Assembly (NCBI RefSeq): GCF_021044775.1
Contig: NZ_JAJNOQ010000005.1
Location: 124,001-188,000 of the forward strand
DNA length: 64,000 bases
Direction of reading: 5' to 3'
Source: Paraeggerthella hominis
GTDB lineage: Bacteria > Actinomycetota > Coriobacteriia > Coriobacteriales > Eggerthellaceae
The position numbers were made by a program, and so were the translations under genes. How positions within the stretch are numbered: position 1 is the first letter of the stretch; each line of letters begins with the position of its first letter. The notes below the pieces were generated by a model. The model did not search any database. It was not told where the DNA came from and saw only the letters and a program-made list of their open reading frames with translations. Of the stretch, positions 1-9,700 are shown piece by piece.

Positions 1-325
1 CGTCGAGGGCGATCTCGCCTTCAACGCGACAGCCCTCCACCAGATCGTTCATGCGATTGAGCGACTTGAGCAGCGTGGACTTGCCGCAGCCGGACGGCCC
101 GATAAGAGCCGTCACCTGGTTCTTGGGAAAATCCAGGTTGATGCTTTTCAGCGCATGGAAGTCCTTGTAGTACAGGTCAAGGTCGCGCACGCTCATTTTG
201 GCGGGAGCGTTGGACGGCGCCTTGGCCTTCGCGCGACGGTCCGCAGCCTGACCTTGAGCGGTGGGCATGTAGGTGGGGTTGACGATCACCTGATCGGCGG
301 TCTTTTCGAGCGTGGCATTAATCAT
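1..325 (-). CDS. pstB: PstB, phosphate ABC transporter ATPase (partial, N-terminal part only)
   Basis: ATP-binding subunit that would power the PstSCA phosphate importer on the cytoplasmic face. The gene runs off the left edge of the window, so only about 108 residues are visible. The Walker A motif GPSGCGKST is intact, preceded by the typical PstB text 'YYKDFHALKSINLDFPKNQVTALI' in broken form (Tyr-Tyr, then A-loop and beta strands). The start ATG at 325 overlaps the end of pstA by 8 bases, implying translational coupling. An N-terminal extension of roughly 40 residues, rich in Ala, precedes the ATPase core; such a tail is longer than in most PstB proteins. Identity is secure from the Walker region and the gene order pstS-pstC-pstA-pstB. 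Confidence 0.93.
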   Translation of the reverse strand, partial: MINATLEKTADQVIVNPTYMPTAQGQAADRRAKAKAPSNAPAKMSVRDLDLYYKDFHALKSINLDFPKNQVTALIGPSGCGKSTLLKSLNRMNDLVEGCRVEGEIALD

Positions 326-1286
326 CTTTGCCTCCCTTGTTCATCTTCTTCGCGGCGAAGGTGGCCATCAAGTTGAGCAGCACCACCATGATCAGCAAGA
401 CCACCGCCGTAGCGTACGTTTCGTTCACGTGCAGGCCCTCGCTGGCAAGCACGTACATGTGCACGGCCAGCGTGCGCGTTGAATCGAACACGGCCATGGC
501 GCCCGCATCCAGGAAATTGGGGATCTGAGCAATGGAGCCCGCCGTGAAGATAAGAGCCGCCACCTCGCCGACGCAGCGGCCGAGCGCCAAAATAACGCCG
601 CCCAGAATACCCGGAACGGCCGTGGGCAGCACGCAGCGAAACACCGTGCGCAGGCGACCGGCCCCCAAGCCGAAACCGCCTTCGCGATAGGCGTCGGGAA
701 CGGCCAGCAGCGCCTCTTCGGTGGTGCGCATGACCACGGGAAGCACCATGATGGCCAGCGTGCACGCGCCCGCCATAAGGGACAGCCCCCATTGCAGGGC
801 CGTCACGAAGAACAGCATGCCGAACAAGCCGTAGATAATGGAGGGAATGCCTTGCAACGTTTCGGTGGTCGTGCGCACGATCTGCACGAACCTGCTGCCG
901 CGCTTCGCGTATTCCACCAAATAGATTGCCGACCCCACGCCGACAGGCACCGCCATGACCAGCGAAAGACCAGCCATGACCAGGGTGTTCACCAGCGCCG
1001 GCATAAGCGAGACGTTATCGGACGTGTACTCCCATGCGAACAGGCTCGGCGTGAGGTACGGTACGCCGTTCACCAGAATATAGCCCACCAGGAACAAGAG
1101 CACCGCGGCTGTGACCAACGCGCCCAAGTACACCACCCAACGCAGAAGGGCGGATACGATGCGGCGGGTTTTGCCATGGCGGGTTTCCGCGGCTGCGAAC
1201 AAGGCGTCGATGCGGTCGTTTGGATTGGACGGCGCAACGGGGCTCGCATCGCCGGATTCGTAGGCAATAGTCAATTTCGGTGCCAT
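318..1286 (-). CDS. pstA: PstA, phosphate ABC transporter permease
   Basis: Membrane permease of the high-affinity phosphate importer, 322 residues. A cytoplasmic N-terminal segment of about 45 residues is followed by six predicted membrane spans. The EAA-type cytoplasmic loop that docks the ATPase is visible around 'EEALLAVPDAYREGGFGLGAG' (E-E-A ... G at the usual spacing). Its ATG sits inside the pstC stop codon (TAATG), and its own stop overlaps the start of pstB, so pstC-pstA-pstB form one translationally coupled unit. Length and topology are normal for PstA. Confidence 0.95.
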   Translation of the reverse strand: MAPKLTIAYESGDASPVAPSNPNDRIDALFAAAETRHGKTRRIVSALLRWVVYLGALVTAAVLLFLVGYILVNGVPYLTPSLFAWEYTSDNVSLMPALVNTLVMAGLSLVMAVPVGVGSAIYLVEYAKRGSRFVQIVRTTTETLQGIPSIIYGLFGMLFFVTALQWGLSLMAGACTLAIMVLPVVMRTTEEALLAVPDAYREGGFGLGAGRLRTVFRCVLPTAVPGILGGVILALGRCVGEVAALIFTAGSIAQIPNFLDAGAMAVFDSTRTLAVHMYVLASEGLHVNETYATAVVLLIMVVLLNLMATFAAKKMNKGGKDD

Positions 1287-2158
1287 TACCTCATCTCACC
1301 CCGCTTCTTGATGACGTTGAACAACATGGTGATGAGCAAGACGAACACGAACAGCACCACGCCGGTGGCAACAAGCGCACCGCGGTGCAGATCGGCGGCG
1401 TAGCCCATCTCCAGCACGATATTCGCCGTCATGGTGCGCACGCCGCTGAATATGCTCTCGGGAATGAGCGTTTGGTTGCCGGCGACCATGATGACGGCCA
1501 TGGTCTCGCCGATGGCGCGGCCCACACCCAGCACCACCGCGGCCATGATGCCGGACACGGCGGCGGGCACGATAACGCGAAACACCGTACGTTCATGGTC
1601 CGCGCCCAGAGCAAGCGCCCCTTCGTAGTACTTCTTGGGAACGGCGTCGAGCGCGCTTTGCGCGACGGTGATGATAGTGGGCAGGATCATGATGCCCAGA
1701 AGCACGGCAGCCGCCAGCAAGGACAAACCGTTGCCCGGAGCGTCGGCCGGGGCGTTAGCGCGAATGAACGGCACGATGATCACCAGGCCGAAGAAGCCGT
1801 ACACGACCGACGGAATGCCCGCCAAAAGCTCCACGCCCGGCTTGAGCACCGCCGCGATCTTGCCGCTGGCGAAGCGGGACAGGAAGATGGCGCACAGAAG
1901 CCCCGTAGGGACGCCCACCACCATAGCGCCCGCCGTTACGTATACGCTGCCCACGATCATGGGGAAGATGCCGTAGATATCGTTGGCCGGACGCCACGTT
2001 GTACCGAAGAGAAATTCCGGAAGGCCGATCTGCGCGATAGCCGGTACGCCGTTCGCAAAAAGGAAGACGCAGATAAGGGCCACCGCGAGGATCGAGATCC
2101 CCGCGGCAGCTACGAACAGCGCCTTCGCAATGCCTTCTTTGATGTGTACGCGAGACAT
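1286..2158 (-). CDS. pstC: PstC, phosphate ABC transporter permease
   Basis: First membrane permease of the phosphate importer, 290 residues with six predicted spans. The cytoplasmic docking loop reads like PstC (Q-S-A-L-D-A-V-P-K-K-Y-Y-E-G-A-L-A-L-G-A) and the C-terminal spans carry G-R-A-I-G-E-T-M-A, a strong PstC hallmark. The ATG at 2158 is preceded by AGGACTCGC as ribosome binding site. It lies 30 bases after pstS and overlaps pstA by one base. PstC pairs with PstA to form the channel. Confidence 0.95.
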   Translation of the reverse strand: MSRVHIKEGIAKALFVAAAGISILAVALICVFLFANGVPAIAQIGLPEFLFGTTWRPANDIYGIFPMIVGSVYVTAGAMVVGVPTGLLCAIFLSRFASGKIAAVLKPGVELLAGIPSVVYGFFGLVIIVPFIRANAPADAPGNGLSLLAAAVLLGIMILPTIITVAQSALDAVPKKYYEGALALGADHERTVFRVIVPAAVSGIMAAVVLGVGRAIGETMAVIMVAGNQTLIPESIFSGVRTMTANIVLEMGYAADLHRGALVATGVVLFVFVLLITMLFNVIKKRGEMR

Positions 2159-2188
2159 GCGAGTCCTACTCGATTACGTCGCTCGCCC

Positions 2189-3088
2189 TTAGGCCAGCGC
2201 GTCTTCCCACGTGGTCAGCTGGCCGGTGTAGATGCCCTTCACCTGATCGGAAGTAAGGCCGTCCACCGTAGAGCCGTTGTTCACGATGATGGCGATGCCG
2301 TCCTGCGCGATGACCGTCGCCTTGACGCCGGTCTCGGAGTCCTTCAGCTCACGGGAGACCATGCCGATGTCGCAGGTGCCTTCCGTAGCCATGTTGACGC
2401 CGGTGGTGGAATCGGACTGGTTCACCTCGATGGTCACGCCGGAGTTGAGCGCCTTGTAAGCCTCGGCCAGCTTCTCCATGACCGGAGTCACCGAAGAAGA
2501 GCCCGCGATGACGATCTTGCCGGACTTGCCGGAAGCCTTGTAGGCGGAAGCGCTGTCGGCAACCGAGATAAAGCCGTTCTCTTCGACGACCTTCTGGCCG
2601 TCAGCGCTCATGATGTAAGCCACGAAATCCTGAGCCACGTCGGACAGGCCGTCCTTCGTCACGATGTTGAAGGGACGGGCAACCTTGTACTCGCCGCTCT
2701 TCACGTTTTCGGCCGTGGGCTGGGCGCCATCGATGTCAAGGGCCTTCACCGTGTCGTTCAGGGAACCCAGAGAAATGTACCCGATGCCGTTCTTGTCGCC
2801 GGACACGGAAGTCATCATGACGGACGTGGAGTTCGTGATGGCCGCCGAAGGCGTGGTCATGTCAACCTTCTTGCCGCTCGAGTCCTTCTCCTCGATGCCA
2901 AGCAGCTCGACGAACGCGCCGCGCGTGCCAGAGCCGTCCTCGCGCGAGTACACGGAAACCGCGCCCGACGGAGACGACGAGCTTTCGCCGTCAGCCGCAC
3001 CGCCGTCGCCCGACGCGCAGCCGAACAACCCGAACAGACCCAGCGCCAGCGCCGCCGCGCTCACCGCCATAACCAAACGCTTCTTCAT
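2189..3088 (-). CDS. pstS: PstS-like phosphate-binding lipoprotein, circularly permuted
   Basis: Extracytoplasmic solute-binding lipoprotein feeding PstC/PstA, 299 residues. The start at 3088 is chosen because GGAAGGAAGAGC lies just upstream and the product opens with MKKRLVMAV, a hydrophobic core and the lipobox L-F-G-C (Cys 26 or so). The order of the two lobes is inverted relative to classical PstS: the phosphate-contacting segment SREDGSGTRGAF, normally in the middle, comes first (about residue 48), followed by the usual C-terminal half (IGYISLGSLNDTVKAL ... GQKVVEENGFI). Only then, from about residue 186, comes the normal N-terminal half (AGSSSVTPVMEKLAEAY ... STTGVN ... CDIGMVSRELK), and the protein ends at IYTGQLTTW, exactly where the classical protein would run on into the SRE-GSGTR segment. 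Function should be conserved because both halves of the ligand cleft are present. Confidence 0.93.
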   Translation of the reverse strand: MKKRLVMAVSAAALALGLFGLFGCASGDGGAADGESSSSPSGAVSVYSREDGSGTRGAFVELLGIEEKDSSGKKVDMTTPSAAITNSTSVMMTSVSGDKNGIGYISLGSLNDTVKALDIDGAQPTAENVKSGEYKVARPFNIVTKDGLSDVAQDFVAYIMSADGQKVVEENGFISVADSASAYKASGKSGKIVIAGSSSVTPVMEKLAEAYKALNSGVTIEVNQSDSTTGVNMATEGTCDIGMVSRELKDSETGVKATVIAQDGIAIIVNNGSTVDGLTSDQVKGIYTGQLTTWEDALA

Positions 3089-3370
3089 GCTCTTCCTTCC
3101 TTCGATGCGCCCCTCGAGCGCATTGCTCGTTGCAGTAGTACGGGCCTTCCGGCCCGTTGCAAAGAACATGATGAAGTTGAAGCATCAAAGGAATGTCGGA
3201 TGCGGGTTAAAACTCTGTAAAGTTTATCGTTTGCCCAGTTCAGAATTACAATTACTTAATTACGCACCAAAGCCGACATCCAGGTGAACCGGCGCGCCCG
3301 CCCGCCTGCCAGAAGGCCGACGAGCACGGCGCGCGCCTGGATACGCCAGAACGCCGCGCGCCAAAGCAAG

Positions 3371-4891
3371 CTAACGACACACGATGTGCAAGATTCTCGG
3401 CTGCGTCTCAATCAGGCGAAGCATGCAATCGACCACGGAGGGATCGAACTGGGTGCCCGCGCCGTCGCGCAGCTGCTGCACCGCGTCTTCGAACGAAAGA
3501 TGCGCCCGGTACTGGCGATCCGAGGTCATGGCATCGAACGCATCCGCCACCGCGATAATGCGCGCGTTCAGCTCGATGTCCTGACCGGCGATGCCGTCAG
3601 GATAGCCCCGTCCGTCGTAACGCTCGTGATGGTGCCTGATCACGGGCACAATGCTCTCGAACATCGACACGGCCGACAAGATCATGGCTCCCTTCATGGG
3701 ATGACGTTTGATCTCTTCGTACTCGGCATCGTCGAGCGTGTCGGTTTTGAGCAGGATGTCGTCGGCGGTCCCGATCTTGCCGATGTCGTGGAACAGGCCG
3801 GCCACCCGCAGCTCTTCGAGCGCATCGGCGTCGAACCCGTACGCTCGACCGATCTCCACCGCCAAGGCTGCCACGCGATCGGAGTGGCCGCGCGTGTACT
3901 CGTCTTTCGCGTCGACCGCCAGGCGCAGCACCTCGACCGTATCCATGTACCGCTGCTTGAGCTGCGCGTACGTGTCATGCAGTTCTTCGTTTTTGATATT
4001 GACGAGCGAATGCAGAAACGCGTTGCTGATAGACGATGCAGCTTGATGGGCGTAAATCTCCAAAAGCTTGATGCCGTACTCGCTCGACACGTTGCGCGCG
4101 TAAATCACCCCGAGCGAGCGCTTCTGCTCGTCGCACAGCGGCAGCACCACGCCCTCGGGAGCATGCACGAGCGCGCAATCCGTGCGCGCGCGGCCGACGG
4201 CCTCCATGAGATCGTGATCCAAAAGGCTGGTGAACGAATCCACCGAACCGCGGTACGCGCCGATGCCGCAGAAGATGCTCTTGCGCTCTTGAGAGCCCGC
4301 GCCCGCCGCAGGATCGAACGACTCGGGCAGCTCGTCTATGAGAATGAACGCGTCCTCGCCGTTGACCAGGGGCAGGATCTGACGAAGAATCTCCTCGAGT
4401 ATGTTGCCGATGGGCTGAAGCTGGTAGATTTTGGGGACGGCACCCAAAATGCTGTTGAGCCCTTCCTGGAACTGCTTTATGGTGCGCATCTGGCTGATGG
4501 ACTTGACGCCGGATTCCACCAACAGCTGCAGCTGGTCGGTGCGGTCGCTTTTCTCGCAATACGCCTGAATAGCCAAAGACTTGAGCGTGCTCACCGGCGG
4601 CGCAAGCTCTTTATGCCCGGTCAGAAGAAGTATGTACAGCTCGTAATCGGTCTTGCGAATGCGCTCGACCACCTCGTCGCCGTGAATGGGCTGCATAAAA
4701 TAGTCGAGGATGAGCAGGTCGTAGTGCTCGCGCTCAAGCTCCTCGAGCGCTTCAAGCGGATTGGTGAACCCCTTGCACCAGTATCCGCTGCGATTCACCA
4801 TGGCAACAACGGTGTCGATGATCCCCTCTTCGTCATCGACGACCATAATACGGTATTCCTCGGAAACCTCCCGACTACGCCGCTTGCGCAT
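3371..4891 (-). CDS. Response regulator with REC and HD-GYP domains (predicted c-di-GMP phosphodiesterase)
   Basis: 506 residues. Residues 13-130 are a receiver domain with the acidic pair D19-D20, phospho-acceptor D63 (LLILDYFM) and the Lys of C-E-K-S. A GAF-like linker spans roughly 150-320. Residues 335-506 are an HD-GYP domain with HDIGKIG near 365, HHHERYDGRGYPDG near 422-435 and the later N-A-R-I-I-A-V-A-D-A-F-D-A-M-T-S block, all expected metal and substrate residues present. HD-GYP proteins hydrolyse cyclic di-GMP. The gene begins only 6 bases after the upstream histidine kinase gene ends and is the last gene of the NRPS operon, so the kinase is its likely phosphodonor. Direct enzymatic activity is inferred from motifs. 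Confidence 0.9.
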   Translation of the reverse strand: MRKRRSREVSEEYRIMVVDDEEGIIDTVVAMVNRSGYWCKGFTNPLEALEELEREHYDLLILDYFMQPIHGDEVVERIRKTDYELYILLLTGHKELAPPVSTLKSLAIQAYCEKSDRTDQLQLLVESGVKSISQMRTIKQFQEGLNSILGAVPKIYQLQPIGNILEEILRQILPLVNGEDAFILIDELPESFDPAAGAGSQERKSIFCGIGAYRGSVDSFTSLLDHDLMEAVGRARTDCALVHAPEGVVLPLCDEQKRSLGVIYARNVSSEYGIKLLEIYAHQAASSISNAFLHSLVNIKNEELHDTYAQLKQRYMDTVEVLRLAVDAKDEYTRGHSDRVAALAVEIGRAYGFDADALEELRVAGLFHDIGKIGTADDILLKTDTLDDAEYEEIKRHPMKGAMILSAVSMFESIVPVIRHHHERYDGRGYPDGIAGQDIELNARIIAVADAFDAMTSDRQYRAHLSFEDAVQQLRDGAGTQFDPSVVDCMLRLIETQPRILHIVCR

Positions 4892-4897
4892 ACAATG

Positions 4898-6715
4898 CTA
4901 CCCTCGCTTTCCTGCCAAAGGAATCTGAATGAAGAACGTGGTGCCCGCGCCCGGCTGTGTTTCGAACCACATGCTGCCGCGGAACATGCCTTTTACCGTA
5001 CTGTAGGACATGTACAGGCCAAGCCCGGTCCCATGCTTGCCCCTTGTTGTCGTCATCTCTTTGAACAGGAGCTTTTGAACGTCGGGCGCAATGCCCGCCC
5101 CTTGATCGGAAACGGAGAACCGCACGCCGTCCTCGACCGGCTCCACGTTCAGCTTAATCGTGCCACCATCCCCATTATACGCATGGATGGCATTGTCGAT
5201 GACGTTATCTAGAATCTGGACAAGACTGTTCACGTCGCCGAACACCACCTGCTCACGATTGACGTTCACCTCGGTTTCCAGCGTGCATCCGCCCTTCACG
5301 AGCGAATGCTGCATGAGTATCTGCGTTCGCTTCAGCACCTCGCCAACGGTGAACGGATGCGAGGAGTCCTCGCTGAATTGGGCTGCCTGCCCCTTGACGG
5401 TGGATATGATGTCGGACATGTACGAAAGCTGGATCTTCATCTTCGCAAGCCACTCGTCCATATCGCGAGCGATCTCGCGATGGTCGTCGTCGGTAACCTC
5501 TTGGTCCCCTACCGAGTCGCGATACTCCGACACCAGCCATTGCACCTGGTCGATTCCTCCCGAAATAGCCAAAATGGGGCTTTTGAGATTGTGCGCGATC
5601 CCGCCGATCATCTGCCCGAGCGAAGCCAAGCGCTCCCGCTCAAGCAGGATGTCTTGATTGTCGCGCAGCGCCTGCAGGTCAAGCACGTGCTGCGTGACGT
5701 TTTTGAACAACAGCACGAGCGCCGGATACGACAAGCTCTCCGACAAAGGCGTGTACTCAACCGTGTAGAACAAAGGACCTTCGCCCGTTTCGACGGCAAG
5801 GTCGGCCGTTTGCAAACGGCCGGACTCGAAGGCAACCGCAGTGTTCCAACGAACGGAGACAACCTGGTCGGCGGACAATCCCATGCCGATCAGCAAATCG
5901 TCGAGCTTCGCTTTTTTCTGGGCGCTCGATCGATCGTAGAACTGGCGCGTGAACGATTCGTTGCAATCGAGCATGCGGAGTTCGCGATCGATGACCACGA
6001 AACAGTCCGAAATGCGATTGATGACGGTTTGCGTGGCAATGGGAACGGTTTTAAGGAAGCCGAATCGAAACAGCGACACAATGTAGAGCAGCACGGTGAT
6101 GGTGAACGCAACCGGCGTAGTGTACACGTAGAAGCCGGGGACGTGCAGCGTGTAACAGATGTTCGTGACCGTGGGAATAAGCGCAGCCGCAACGTTGAGC
6201 AGCGCCTGAAGCGAAAGCACGCCCGAGGTTTTGATGGCGGTATAGCACAGCAGCCCCATGCCGGTGAACAGGCACGCGTACGAATACAGGGCGTAGAACA
6301 CGAAGTACGGTCCCTGCACGTACCCCACGCCCGGCGTGTACGAAAGGTAGAAAAGATGGTGGAAGTCGTTCGTGAATATCACAACCATCGTGATAACGGG
6401 AAACACGAACAGCAGCCCGTAAGCCCTCGAAAAGCCTTTGAAGCTTTTCTGGTACGCCAAACCCAGCAGCAGCATGGTGACCGGCACAAATGCGGCCCCA
6501 AAGTAGGCGAAGTTGTCAACGAACACGGAAAGCCCTGGATCGGCGGCAACGTACTTGCCGCCGAGCACCGCCGTATTCCATACGATCAGCTCGATGATGA
6601 TGGTGATGAACAGGTAGTGAAGCGTTTTCTTCTCTTTGGCGAACGCCACGTAGCACAGCATGGCGACCAGCGCGATGAGAACCACCGTCAACACGATTGC
6701 GGAAGCAGCGTCCAC
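4898..6715 (-). CDS. Histidine kinase with 7TM sensor and PAS domain
   Basis: 605 residues. The GTG start at 6715 is picked because AAAGGAG sits just upstream, overlapping the end of the NRPS gene whose TAA ends one base before. Residues 1-230 hold seven predicted membrane spans like the HisKA_7TM sensor family, 235-345 a PAS fold (DCFVVIDRELRMLDCNESF), the phospho-acceptor His about 374 in IAHNLKSP, then the ATPase domain with N-box N-V-I-D-N-A-I-H-A, G1 box DQGAGIAP and GTGLGLYM about 565. All catalytic motifs look intact. Co-transcription with a peptide synthetase upstream and an HD-GYP regulator downstream suggests it senses the operon's product or a cue controlling it; the ligand is not known. 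Confidence 0.92.
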   Translation of the reverse strand: MDAASAIVLTVVLIALVAMLCYVAFAKEKKTLHYLFITIIIELIVWNTAVLGGKYVAADPGLSVFVDNFAYFGAAFVPVTMLLLGLAYQKSFKGFSRAYGLLFVFPVITMVVIFTNDFHHLFYLSYTPGVGYVQGPYFVFYALYSYACLFTGMGLLCYTAIKTSGVLSLQALLNVAAALIPTVTNICYTLHVPGFYVYTTPVAFTITVLLYIVSLFRFGFLKTVPIATQTVINRISDCFVVIDRELRMLDCNESFTRQFYDRSSAQKKAKLDDLLIGMGLSADQVVSVRWNTAVAFESGRLQTADLAVETGEGPLFYTVEYTPLSESLSYPALVLLFKNVTQHVLDLQALRDNQDILLERERLASLGQMIGGIAHNLKSPILAISGGIDQVQWLVSEYRDSVGDQEVTDDDHREIARDMDEWLAKMKIQLSYMSDIISTVKGQAAQFSEDSSHPFTVGEVLKRTQILMQHSLVKGGCTLETEVNVNREQVVFGDVNSLVQILDNVIDNAIHAYNGDGGTIKLNVEPVEDGVRFSVSDQGAGIAPDVQKLLFKEMTTTRGKHGTGLGLYMSYSTVKGMFRGSMWFETQPGAGTTFFIQIPLAGKRG

Positions 6716-6716
6716 G

Positions 6717-9700
6717 TTAGCTCCTTTCTCGAACGGGGCCCGAAGCCTCGACGGCGGCTTGAATCTGAGCGAAGTAAGGGGCGAAGTACGCCGCATCGGG
6801 GTCCGGCCAGGAAAAGCCCTTCGCCTGCAACGCAGCGCACGTGGCCGCCACCGACGCCTCGGTGGGTTGGACGGCAGGGCGTTCCACAACATCCCGAACG
6901 ATGCCGAACAAGCTTTTGAACTCGCTGTTCAGGCGTTCGGAAACGCACTGGGCAAACGCTTGGTCGGACACCGGCTCAACAGGGTGGCCGCAACGCCTCA
7001 AAAGCGCGGCAAGCTCCTTGACGTCGATCTGCCGATCGCTGCATACGTGCGCAATGCAATGCGAGTCGCACGTTGCCAAAAGCACGATGGAGCGCGCGCA
7101 GGAGTCGACGGGCGTCATCTCGAACCGTTCGGCCAGGCTTTCAGGATAGCATCCCAAACGGGCGTAAGCGGCAAGGCGCATCGCGAAGGCGTTGCGATGA
7201 ACGTCGCGCTGAAACGCCCCGTCACGAGCGCGGCCCGTCAGATTCCCCACGCGAAACACGCGACCCGCAGCGCCCTTCGCGAAAGCGTCGAGCACGACGG
7301 CCTCAGCCCGGTACTTGCTTCGAGCATATTCGTTGAAATCGACGTCTTGCCCCACGTCGAACGATCGCTCGTCGAACAGCGCACCGCCCCTGCCGGCCAC
7401 GCTCATCGTCGACACGTGCATGAACTGCGCTTCCAGCATAGCGGCCAGCTCCAGCATGCGACGCGTGCCCTCGACGTTGACGCGTTCGTACTCCTCGCGC
7501 CGACCAACATGGTCGGTGATGGCCGCGCAGTGAAAGACCGCGTCGATCGCACCGAGCGACGCGGCCAAACCGCGATCGTCTTTCGACACGTCTCCACGCA
7601 CGGCGCGGACCGCAGGGGCAAAGTCCATCCCGTAAGCTGCCAGTGCATGATCGAGGCGCACCTGCGCCTCGACGTCGTCGGCGGCGCGCACCAGGCAAAG
7701 CACCTCCCCCGCGCCCGCAGCTAAAAGCTCCGCCACCACATGGGCGCCCAGAAACCCGGTTGCTCCCGTTACGAGCACACGGTCGAGAGAACATGCGGCA
7801 ACGGGCTTTTCGCAAGCCGCTGCCGCATTGCGCGCAACCGATGCCGCCGCTTCGCTTCGATCGGCCAAACGACGATCCGATGCGCTTCCGCCCGTGTTCT
7901 GCTGATGCTCGGAAACGCTCTTCGCGCCAGGCATGTGTGCACGTGCGAGCAGATCCCCGATGGTATCGGCATCGTAGAAATCCTGCGTGCGCAGCGTCCA
8001 CCCGTGCGGGGCGAGCCGTGCCTGGATGGAGATGACCGCCAAGGAGTCGCCTCCCAGATCGAACACGTTGTCGGTCAGGCTGACGCCGCGCACTCCCAGG
8101 ACGTGCTCGATCGCGCGCAGGAGCCGTCGTTCCTCGGCCGAATACGCCCGCTTCGCAGGCGCGCCGGAAAGCGGGCGGGAAGGCTCGGCCGTCGTCGCGC
8201 AAGCGCTCGCGTCCGGATCGGGAAGGCGCCCGCGATCCACCTTTCCGTTTGCCGTTTCGGGCAGAGCCTCGAGATAAACGAAGCGCGCGGGCACCAAAAA
8301 CGAAGGGAGCTGCGCCGCAAGCGCAGACCGCAACCGCGAAACCTCATGCGGCTCGGACGCCGTATAGTACGCAACCAGCTGCTTGCGCTCTCCCGCCCCG
8401 TGCGCCACCACCACGGCTTCGGCGATGCCGTCAAGAGCGCACAGGGCCGCTTCGATCTCGCCGGGCTCGATGCGCAAACCGCGCACCTTCACCTGATGAT
8501 CGACGCGCCCCGCAATGAACAGCTCGCCGTGCTCGTCGTAACGGCACACGTCTCCCGATCGGTACATAACGCCTCCCTCGTGAAACGGATCAGGGAGAAA
8601 GCGCGACTCGTTCAGATCGGGGCGGCCGATGTAGCCCGGCGACACTCCCGCTCCGGCAATGTAGGCTTCCCCGTACGTTCCCACGGGAACAGGCCGCAGC
8701 GCCTCGTCGAGCACGTAGACGCGCGTGTTCGCGATAGGCCGCCCAATGCTCACGTACGCGCAGTCGGTCATATCCTGAAACGAAGTGTACACGGTCACCT
8801 CGGTCGGGCCGTACCCGTTTTTGAGACGCGCGCCGGGCATGATGCGCTTGCACGTTCGAACCAACGGAAGCGGCGGCTTCTCTCCTGCCAGCACCACGGT
8901 CGAAAGCCGCGAAGCCGCTTGGACGAACGCCTGGTCGCGCACCATGATTTGCATGCGTGAGGGCGTCGCCTGCAGAAAATCGACCCGTTCGCGCTCGATA
9001 AGACCGGCCAGCAAACGAGGCTGCCGAAGTTCCTCTTCGTCGGCGAGCACGATACGGCAGCCGTACGTCAAGGGAAGCAGCGCGTCCGCAACGAAGATAT
9101 CGAACGACATCGTGGTCACCGAGACCGCGGTCCATGCAGGACGGTAGCCGATGCACGAAGCCATAGCATCGCGCAGGTTCGCCACGCCCGCACGCGTAAG
9201 AAGGCTTCCCTTCGGCACCCCGGTCGACCCGCTTGTGTAGATGACGTACGCAGGGTCGTCCGGCTTCGCATCGGAGCACCTGCGCATACGCTCGTTGCGA
9301 GCCTGCGCCGAATCCAACGAGGCGCGCGCAAGAAGCGCATCCTCGACGACCACCCTTGCCGCGGCGGACGGGACCTCCGGGCAGGCGTCGCACGTCTGGC
9401 GATCGACCAGCACAAGGCGCGCCCCGCTATCGGCCAGCATGAGCGCCTTGCGATCAGCCGGATACGTCGGGTCGACGGGAACGTAAGCAGCGCCCGCTTT
9501 CATAACGCCGAACAAAGCCGGAAGCAGCGCCGCGCTGCGACGCATCATGACAGCCACCAGTGCTCCGGGCCCTGCCCCTGCTTCGGCAAGAGCGCATGCG
9601 ATGCAGTCAGCTTGCCGATCCAACCCGGAAAACGTCAGCCGACCGTCCGAGGCCACAACGGCTTCGTCGCACGGGCGCTGGTCGGCAAGGTCTTCCACCC

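Noticed and set aside
1280..7724. Long forward open frames opposite pst, regulator and kinase genes
   Set aside because: Composition is His/Arg/Gln/Gly-rich, typical of reverse-strand frames in high-GC DNA, and the minus-strand genes have clear domains.
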